From Pseudofabraea citricarpa (taxonomy: Eukaryota > Ascomycota > Leotiomycetes > Helotiales > Dermateaceae), in NCBI GenBank assembly GCA_029641185.1, contig JAPWGK010000024.1, positions 434,001 through 498,000 on the forward strand: a DNA stretch of 64,000 nt, read 5' to 3'. Under the pieces are notes generated by a model. The model made no database searches and was not told the origin of the DNA. It saw nothing but the letters and a program-made list of their open reading frames with translations. A program made the translations under genes and the position numbers. This document shows positions 56,789-64,000 of the stretch, piece after piece; the first letter of the stretch is position 1, and each line of letters opens with the position of its first letter.

Positions 56789-58489
56789 CTACTTGTTGAG
56801 CCTCAAAGCCCTCTCCGGGTCCCGCCAGAACAAACACTGCTCTCTCCTTATATCATCCAACTCCACCACGGTTCCATTGCCTGGGTTGACAACCAACTGA
56901 GAAGCCGGTTCCGAATCCAACCCATACCCCTCCGCTTGATACTCCACCCACTCAGGAGTTCCTTCAAATCTGTAGGTATTCGGATTGCCAGATGCGACAA
57001 AACTCGCCAGGTAGCCATGGTAGAGCTGCCCGACCTCAGAGTACTGTGAATCAGGCGAATTCCAGGTATACCGCGTATCAGAGGTATGAGAGACGCCTCG
57101 CCATGCAGGTGCGTTATCCGGCGTGTTGAAGCGCACTTTCCACGTCGGCACTCCGGCCGTGGATGTTCGGTATGCCGTCTCCTGACCGGGGCAGATATAG
57201 GCGTAGTCGCTCCACGCGGCAGATACACGGTCGAACTGCGTGCTATTCGGCGAATTCGTATATGGTGATTCATCCGGATATTGGATGGGATCGGGGTATA
57301 AGGCATCAATGGTTGCCATCTCTTCCGAAGTCAGTGCCGGAGAGATGTTGTGCAAGAAGCTCAGGAAGTCTTCGTTCGTCTGCAGGTCGCCGGGAGTGTA
57401 GAACTTCCCCTCGTTTGTCGTGGTTGACGTTATGACGGGCACGTGGTGGAATGTGCCTTCGATTCCCGACACTGAACCTGGTCTTTCTAGCAAAGGACCA
57501 CCGAGAGTCGGCTGGAATGGCCAGGTGATGTCGTACTCCGAGTCGCTGTAAATCTTGGAGCTGATGTATTGGATATCGCTGATGTTCGCTTGGCGGAGAC
57601 ATGCGAGCGCAGCTGAGTTGTCGCTGGCTGAGCACGATAAATGTGCCATGTACTCCGAGAACTGTCGCTCGTACAGAGGATACGTAGCGTTGGGAAAGGC
57701 CCGCGCAGTTACAGATCCCGACTGCATGATTGCCCTGGAGAATAATGGCTTGCCCGCATCGGTGCCGTAGTTGTGGAAGTAATGGATCCCTACTGAATGG
57801 GAACCAGCAGATCTCCCACCGAGAGTGACTGCATCTGGATCTCCTCCGAAAGACGAGATGTATTTCTGTACGAACTCAAGCGAGAGTTGCTGGTCAAGTA
57901 ATCCAAGATTCAGTAGCCCCTCCTCTTCAAAGACCTTAGAAGGAAGGAACCCAAGCGAGTTGAGGCGGTACTGAACACTGACAACCATTATTGGGGTTTT
58001 GGAATTCGACACAAACGCAGCACCATCTATGCTTCTCCCCGATCCGATCACAAAGGATCCTCCGTGAATCCATACCAACACCGGCAGCTTCTCATCAAGC
58101 GATACACCGGCGGTTCGGTAGACATTGAGGTTGAGACAAGCCTCGTCCTGGGCGTACGAGATGGATGCTGGATCCTGAATACAGACTTTGCCGTACGTCG
58201 ACGCGTTCTTGACACCCTCGAACGGAGCAGGCCACCCGACAGCCTTGAAGCGGTCCTCTCCCACCGGCTGCGACGCGAAATCAATTCCTAGCCATGCATC
58301 CACCACGGCCGGGAGCGGCTTCCTCGTCAGCGTCTGGTTGATCTGCGTGCCGACAAAATTTCCATATCCTTCAAGCGTGATGACGCTGCTGCTGCTGCTG
58401 CTGCTGCGAGGCGGCAACGAAGCAGCCTCCGCTTGGAAAGGTACCTGGGGAAGCAGGGAGAGATAACTCCAGATTGCCGAGAGCTTCAT
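56789..58489 (-). CDS. Secreted type-B carboxylesterase/lipase
   Basis: This single-exon gene encodes 566 residues of an alpha/beta-hydrolase. The N-terminus is a signal peptide (MKLSAIWSYLSLLP...AEA), followed by a run of seven Ser from a CAG-type microsatellite (58384-58403). The oxyanion hole is WIHGGSF, the nucleophile Ser about 227 is in GGRSAGS (GxSxG), the acid is probably Glu in TTTNEGKF, and the His is probably in GVSHTSDTR. Cysteine pairs (CIQDP..EACLNLNVY) match the family. Many NxS/T sites fit a glycosylated extracellular enzyme. It may release esters of plant or lipid origin; the substrate is unknown. Confidence 0.93.
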   Translation of the reverse strand: MKLSAIWSYLSLLPQVPFQAEAASLPPRSSSSSSSVITLEGYGNFVGTQINQTLTRKPLPAVVDAWLGIDFASQPVGEDRFKAVGWPAPFEGVKNASTYGKVCIQDPASISYAQDEACLNLNVYRTAGVSLDEKLPVLVWIHGGSFVIGSGRSIDGAAFVSNSKTPIMVVSVQYRLNSLGFLPSKVFEEEGLLNLGLLDQQLSLEFVQKYISSFGGDPDAVTLGGRSAGSHSVGIHYFHNYGTDAGKPLFSRAIMQSGSVTARAFPNATYPLYERQFSEYMAHLSCSASDNSAALACLRQANISDIQYISSKIYSDSEYDITWPFQPTLGGPLLERPGSVSGIEGTFHHVPVITSTTTNEGKFYTPGDLQTNEDFLSFLHNISPALTSEEMATIDALYPDPIQYPDESPYTNSPNSTQFDRVSAAWSDYAYICPGQETAYRTSTAGVPTWKVRFNTPDNAPAWRGVSHTSDTRYTWNSPDSQYSEVGQLYHGYLASFVASGNPNTYRFEGTPEWVEYQAEGYGLDSEPASQLVVNPGNGTVVELDDIRREQCLFWRDPERALRLNK

Positions 58490-59297
58490 GGTGCAGACAG
58501 GACCTGACGGTTATCAAGAGACCCGATGCAGTAAGCCGGTCCTGTTCGCACCCTCTGCGCGGGAACACCGTCTTATATATCTCTCGCCCGGATATGCCGA
58601 GGGAAGAGGATTCCTTGGACGGGCTTGTAGCCGCATTGTCGCGCCCTGGTGTTATTGCCTCTGCATCATTTCTTGAGAGTGGACCTGGTTATTGGAGTTG
58701 TTGTTGTCGTTGATCAAGGTACCGAGAGCTTGCTACCCACTCTGTACCTTCAGAAGTGGGATACGCATCCACAAATGCCGACGGGACCTACTCGCTTAAT
58801 TTGATGGCTCCTTGGTGCCCAGCACGCTTGACTCGGGGATATGTGTAGATTCACTTGCGTAAGTATGAGTTCAGTGACAGCTGGGTATTGATAGCGATGA
58901 AATTATTAGCGATGAGGGACACAAATTGGATCGCGATCGTGGTCTTCGAGATCTTGGCACTGCTTGTGATTTGGAATTTGAGTTTCTTTGTCAATTGGCT
59001 ACCTGAGTATTCATACTTGAAATTCAAGATGCTCGAGAATTGGAAAACCAAGTAAACTAGATTTGATATTTAAGATAGAATAGCTTAATGTCCCTTAAGT
59101 TTGGACGAATAATTGCCATCGATCGCCAAACAATTAAAAGCTAGATTTCGCCGACGCTCTACATGAAAGACTTTGTCTACAAGGGAAGAAATAACAAGAT
59201 AAATATTCCGCGGTGCTGTCAAATGAAAACGACAAGCTATCCTTATAAACACCTCCAATGAATGATTAGATCTACTTGCTCTATACAGTAGAATGAT
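58490..59297. other. Intergenic upstream of the carboxylesterase
   Basis: This 0.8 kb contains the carboxylesterase promoter and the 3' flank of the flavin monooxygenase. It turns AT-rich after 58860, with overlapping short open stretches on both strands that I do not consider genes. Confidence 0.4.
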
Positions 59298-61021
59298 CTA
59301 TATAAATTCAAGCAAGTCTTTTACTGGCTCTCTCTTGACAACCACCCATCCATTTTCCACCGTACTCACTCTAGGCGTAACATCTTCCTTCTTGCTTTTC
59401 TCAGGCTCTGGATATTTCTTGACATGCTCAATTGCCCAGATAACATCCTTCCCAAGAGCCGGGGGATTTCTGCCTTCTCCATGTAACGTCTGCAGGCCAG
59501 CGATCTGATATAAGCGATCCAACCACTCCAGAGTCTCGCCCGATTCCCATGGTATATCATGAAACTTTCTTTTCTCCTTCGCAACAAGACTCTCACGTTG
59601 CGTCTCCCATTTCTTCTGCTCTTCCAAAGGAGGCAAAGAGTCCGTGTTTCGTCTCGAGAACAGCCGAGCAAGTGCGATGGCCTGGTATTCAAAAGACCGG
59701 AACGTAAGCACGCGCGGCACGCCAACGACCCCGAGGGTAGGAAAATCTTGAAGGAACGTATGCCAGTAGACATTGATGAGCTTGTTCTTCTTATAGTCCC
59801 AAAATGGTCTCCCGTTAGCCTTCTCGTTCCAGAATGGAAATGATGCTTTGTAACCTGTACCGTAGATCACCGTGTCGATATTATCAAGGTACGTGTCATC
59901 GTCAAAAATGATTCGACCGGAAGGGAGATATTCTTTGATGATTGGCTTCCACTCTATGCCTTCTGGAGGTGAGTCTCCATCCCAGCGCGACGGCGTGCGT
60001 CGGGATTGGTAGACTGGCTGATTGGCATAATTAACAAGCTCATTTGTCACGTCGTGACCCGAAGCCGAGTTACCGATTACCAGGACGTTCTTTCCTTTAT
60101 ACACCAAGGGGGAGCGATAGTATTTGGAGTGTACCACTCGCCCATGGAAGATGGAGTTGTACTCAGATAAGCCCTTCACTTCCGGGATCTTTTTGCAAAT
60201 AAGCATTTGACCCAGGTAAAATAATGAAAAGAAAAAACGTACATATGGAACTGAATAATGGCCATTAGCAAAAATCACTGCGTCAAAATCTTCTTCCCAC
60301 CAAACATCAACGTTTCTAATCGCATCGAACCTTCTCAGCGTCAGATTCCACCTTTCTTCCTTCTCGTTGGATGTGATTCTTGACACGTCTTCAACCGTGG
60401 TATTTAAGCTCAGGTAAGAGTCTAATCTTCGCGAAGAGAGATAATTTTCAATGTATTGCCGCGGAACATAGTGAGGTACGAATGGCCCATACGCAAATGG
60501 GAGGTCAGAAAATGACATGGCAATATCGGGAACATTGGTCCTATAAACTATGATAAGAGGGAAGAGCATTTGGACCTTAGAGGGGGCTATTCTTACGTCA
60601 AGGAATCGTAAACTGGGGTCTTCTCGAATCGCTCTTGTCTACTCGGGGCTTTGACTGTGGGTAGCTGAGCCGGGATCGCTAACGGGAGATCAATATCTGT
60701 AGGAAGGCTTCCGGGATGGATTTCCAAGCCTGGGCTCGGAGCGGGATCGTAGATCCTATCAACCAGATCTGAGCACGATCCTCTCGCGAAGGTGAAGATA
60801 TACCTACCATGTTCCACCAGCCGTTCCGCGTCGCTCAAAGACTCGTATGCGATCGAAGTAATTCTCGGCTGCAAATGCCGCCGTTGTGATGGCACCTGAC
60901 TAAAGTTAGACCTCATAGCTAGAGGGAAACCACTGCCGAGGACGGCCAAGTGAGGATCATAGCTACCCGCAGCTCCTGCGCCAATAATCGCGACTGATCT
61001 GATCTCTTTAGTGCCCGTCAT
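59298..61021 (-). CDS. Flavin-containing monooxygenase (FMO-like)
   Basis: This is a predicted FAD/NADPH monooxygenase of about 496 residues. Exons are 61021-60967, 60895-60808, 60755-60597, 60540-60243 and 60188-59298. The FAD motif GAGAAG is completed across the first intron, then come FERRGTAGGTW and TNVPDIAMSF. FHGRVVHSKYY fits the FMO-identifying motif FxGxxxHxxxY, GNSASGHDV is the NADPH-binding GxGxxG-like motif, and IYGTGY is the FATGY-like motif. Such enzymes oxygenate N or S atoms, or act as Baeyer-Villiger enzymes. The N-terminal exons are short, so this gene is easily misannotated. The substrate is unknown. Confidence 0.9.
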
Positions 61022-62215
61022 ACTATCGTGAAGAGTGCAGTGTCAAAGGTTTAACGCCAGAAGGAGGGGGTCGTATATTCATACCATAATATGCGTTGCT
61101 CAAATTCGACATAATCATGAGATATTTCGTGATTGTCGGATTTAGCGGCTTAACCGATGGTGAAAGTCATGAGCCTTAAACTTTGGGGAATTTGCCGATT
61201 TGCTCCAATTACTAAATTTACATGTGCCTAAGGTGTCTGATAATGCTAAACAACGAAATCATGATTGCGGCCATTTTTTCTTTTGCATGGCAATGCAGCT
61301 TCGGATGTTTTGCCGCCGTGTGATTTCTGGGAAACTATACCCTAAAAAATTCTACTTGGCGCTAATATTGGTTCCGGTGTTCGTAAATATGCTAGGAATA
61401 GTTTGATTGCTTATGAATCACATATAGTAGCTAAATCTAGTTTATTGGGTTTTCCAAGGAAAAGAAAGGAAGAAACCAAAAAAGAATAATGAGAGAGTGC
61501 TAAGTTAATGTAAACAACTGCGTGGATCCTTACCATACAAAAATGGAAGAGCGAACTTGGTTTTCATTTGTGGTTATGTGAATTAAGCAACGAAGAAAAG
61601 TCATTGGAAACTTGTAAAGATAAGCTGATTTCAAACTTGTAGTCCTGATGAGGTCGAACGTTTTACAGAAATCCATCTTCGGTCGTTTAAAGCACCTTTG
61701 CTAGGAAACGCAGAGAACTGTGCGATGAAACCCTTCAGAAAACACGTATATGTTATACTTTTGAATCTATAGTCGGTTTGATCCTCTTTCTTTTGTCGGG
61801 TACTGAATTTGACTTCGTTATTTTCGCGTAAAACTTTCTAGATGACTTAAGCGGCCGTTCTTAGCTCTAATTACCCAAGAATCACAGTTGTTTCCCTTCC
61901 GCTGGTACCTAGACACCTTTTGGGCCTATGCTAGTTGCAAATTTCTTTCTAGGGGAAATAATTTTATGAAAGTAGTTCAAATCTCAACCAGGAATACAAA
62001 TAGTTCCTTCTTCACCCAAACTTCTTCACCAACTTCTTCACCAACTTCTTCACCAACTTCTTCGCCAAATTCTTCCCAGCTTCTTCACCCAAACTTCTTC
62101 ACCCAAACTTCTTCACCCAAACTTCTTCACCCAAACTTCTTTACCGACTTCTTCACCATCTACTACCTATTCTTCACCAAATTCTTCACCTCGCGTCTAT
62201 ATCAACAGATACAAA
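61022..62215. other. AT-rich intergenic region and repetitive leader of F-box-like gene
   Basis: The first part (61022-62000) is AT-rich with no coding pattern. From 62010 to 62165 it becomes a pyrimidine-rich tandem array directly upstream of the next gene's ATG. Confidence 0.45.
62010..62165 (+). repeat. CTTCACC..AACTTCTT tandem array (15- and 17-bp units)
   Basis: Consecutive units of CTTCACCAACTTCTT (15 bp) are flanked by units of CTTCACCCAAACTTCTT (17 bp), about nine in total, with a few degenerate ones. They probably lie in the 5' leader or core promoter of the F-box-like gene. Confidence 0.9.
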
Positions 62216-63229
62216 ATGTCTACCACAAAATCCCTGACCAACTTGCCACAGGAGCTCATTGATATGATCATTAATCAGCTCATTCCAAGCTCATGCCATA
62301 TTCTACCACCACAAGATCCAATCACGAAGACTCTCATTGCCCTCACCTGCACTGCCCGAGCTACATATCCAAAGGCGACAGAGCTCCTTTATACACACTG
62401 CCTGTATATTGACTCATCGAGTCGCTTGTATAAGCTATTTGGCACTATCTCAGGTTTTGCGAATCAAAACCGCGAGGAATTCCCCGTACTACCTCAGTCA
62501 TTTATCAGTGTCTGTACCAAAGCCAGGTTAAGATCTCTACCCAGGGTACAGTTTTGGCCAAAAATGAAGTTGCTCTATCTGCGTCCATTTTTAGACGTCC
62601 AGTGGTCGAATGTATTCATGGCTCGCTTGGTGAAAGATCTCCTTTTCTTTCTGGGACCAACACTTCAGCACCTTGTCATAGAAGATGATCGATTTGGAGA
62701 CTTTCTTTGCGACGGAAACATCCTGGATACACTTGGGTCTGTCTTAGCGCCTCTCACAAATCTCAAAACGCTTTACACCGCCCGGGATGGGATATTCCCT
62801 GACGTCCTCATTCAAAACTTTGACAAGCTAGATCCGATTAGATTTCTTGGACCCTCAAGTATTACTACTATGGTTGTATCTGGACATGAATTAGAAAATG
62901 ATAACCTTTGGGATTACTTCAAGTCGACAAAAAGCTTAAAAACGGTGGTTGTTATTTTGTCGGAGCCACTCGATATGAGATTTATGAGAGATGTCTTGGG
63001 TTATTACTTCAATAAAAAAAGAACCTTGAAGTTTCTTCTAGTTGCCTACGATCATCCAATTTTTAAACTTCGAATCGGGTGCTTTAATTGGCGACGCGGA
63101 GACGAGGCTCACTTCAAGGAAATAGTCTTGAAAAGCAGCGGGCAGGAAGGGTCCATTAATAAGTTATATTTCCAAGAATGGATAAAGAAGAAGTTGATTA
63201 CTGGTCAGCATCCTTTTGAGTGGCAATAG
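62216..63229 (+). CDS. F-box-like hypothetical protein
   Basis: This single-exon gene encodes 337 residues. Residues about 7-25 (LTNLPQELIDMIINQLI) look like the first helix of an F-box. The remainder resembles the leucine-rich or beta-rich C-terminal parts of fungal F-box-like proteins (LGPTLQHLVIEDD, LGSVLAPLTNLKTLYTARDG). A role as an SCF ubiquitin-ligase adaptor is possible, but the F-box match is short and the downstream region has no recognisable domain. Codon use is more AT-rich than in genes to the left. Confidence 0.65.
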   Translation: MSTTKSLTNLPQELIDMIINQLIPSSCHILPPQDPITKTLIALTCTARATYPKATELLYTHCLYIDSSSRLYKLFGTISGFANQNREEFPVLPQSFISVCTKARLRSLPRVQFWPKMKLLYLRPFLDVQWSNVFMARLVKDLLFFLGPTLQHLVIEDDRFGDFLCDGNILDTLGSVLAPLTNLKTLYTARDGIFPDVLIQNFDKLDPIRFLGPSSITTMVVSGHELENDNLWDYFKSTKSLKTVVVILSEPLDMRFMRDVLGYYFNKKRTLKFLLVAYDHPIFKLRIGCFNWRRGDEAHFKEIVLKSSGQEGSINKLYFQEWIKKKLITGQHPFEWQ

Positions 63230-64000
63230 GAGGACCAAGGGATACCGGGCAATATTTCAAGTTGCATTTCGGTTAAGGCACGGTATGGGTTTGAGTAACG
63301 AGGACAACAGGATTCATTGAGGATATGTGGGCTTGGAGTTGCATTTTGTATAACTTGAAGTTGGATTAGCACTTAATTATTGTTGGAATTTTATGGATTT
63401 TGTACGCCTCTGTGCTTTGTGATGATGCTATGATCGACCCAACCGAGATGCCAATGGCAGCACAAGAAGCTTAAAATATACGACCTCACAAATTTTTCAT
63501 CGCTATTTTCACATGCCCATTCAAATCATAGATTTTTTCAATTGAATAACGATGAGTAGAATATTTAACTAACTCCTGGAAAATACCATCTACTTCAGTC
63601 ACCATTCATATGTTTACAAATAAGTCAGGAGTTTGAAGTACTGACTAGGATTCCGGCAATTCTTATTCGATACTAAGAATGTACAGTTACATGCCGTCTA
63701 ACGAGACATGCATTACCGTACTTCCGATTTCCCTGCAGCTGACTCTTCCACGCCAATAATCTATCCTTACTCGGAATGTTAAGGATTACTTTGACTATAA
63801 TTTCCCGGTCACTTTCCCACACAAATAGGCGAAACAGAATTAGTAAAAGCTGAAATTGGGCGTTCGAAATAATCCTCTTTTCACAATAAAACCAAGAGAA
63901 CTTGTAATTTTTAACATTATGATAGGTTAATATCATTCGCCAGCGATAATATAACTGTTAGTTCATCGTTTCGCTCCAGTATTATCAACCCAAGCTTCCG
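63230..64000. other. AT-rich right flank, no gene seen
   Basis: This sequence is AT-rich and without convincing coding pattern on either strand to the window edge. The open stretch on the minus strand at 63673-63936 has no recognisable domain. Confidence 0.4.

Noticed and set aside
61888..62262. 124-codon frame through the pyrimidine array
   Set aside because: Begins without ATG, consists of the repeat array, and overlaps the ATG of the F-box-like gene out of frame.
1..64000. CRISPR arrays, rRNA genes, bacterial operons or telomeric repeats
   Set aside because: No regularly spaced identical repeats, no rRNA-like blocks and no telomere repeat arrays were seen; the DNA is clearly eukaryotic.

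Overview
The window is nuclear DNA of a filamentous ascomycete (Pezizomycotina). Nearly all genes carry short (about 50-120 nt) GT..AG introns, the genes alternate strand, intergenic DNA holds CT/GA-rich tracts, and the families are typical of moulds: a CBM1 cellulose-binding protein, a PTH11-like/rhodopsin-type membrane protein, a DUF3425 bZIP factor and an RGS-LOV photoreceptor. RGS-LOV proteins and the secreted CBM1 protein point towards Leotiomycetes (relatives of Botrytis), but that placement is inference.

Layout. (1) 0.3-13.4 kb: a run of seven metabolic genes: NmrA-like oxidoreductase (-), FRM2-type nitroreductase (+), cytochrome P450 (-), DHA1-type MFS transporter (+), fumarylacetoacetate-hydrolase family protein (-), glutaryl-CoA dehydrogenase (-) and PRISE-type enone reductase (+). 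It looks like a catabolic or detoxification cluster and may continue beyond the left edge. (2) 13.4-15.2 kb: gene-poor, with tandem repeats and a possible retroelement scrap. (3) 15.2-27.3 kb: membrane-anchored SH3 protein, RGS-LOV photoreceptor with an apparent one-base deletion in the LOV domain, secreted CBM1 protein whose reading frame needs a 5-nt micro-exon, a short-chain dehydrogenase and a bZIP factor. (4) 28.0-34.5 kb: a three-gene biotin cluster: bioDA (-), bioF (+, ending in the peroxisomal signal SRL) and bioB (-). (5) 34.5-41.4 kb: gene-poor, containing one PTH11-like gene, a 25-base G run, a 140-bp tandem duplication and short palindromes. (6) 41.4-61.0 kb: mostly housekeeping: AP-2 sigma subunit in four small exons, GRE2-like reductase, nuclear HtrA-type protease Nma111, an unknown protein, a J-domain protein, a URI/Bud27-like prefoldin-related protein, then a secreted type-B carboxylesterase and a flavin monooxygenase. 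(7) 61.0-64.0 kb: an F-box-like protein behind a repetitive pyrimidine-rich leader, and AT-rich sequence.

Exon boundaries were worked out by hand from splice signals, phase and protein-family motifs. Summed exon lengths are divisible by three for every spliced gene except the RGS-LOV gene (one base short). In the J-domain gene the two internal joins are uncertain. The most useful leads are the LOV frameshift, the GC-AG intron in the same gene, the 5-nt micro-exon, the left-end metabolic cluster and the hairpin at 49.27-49.34 kb.
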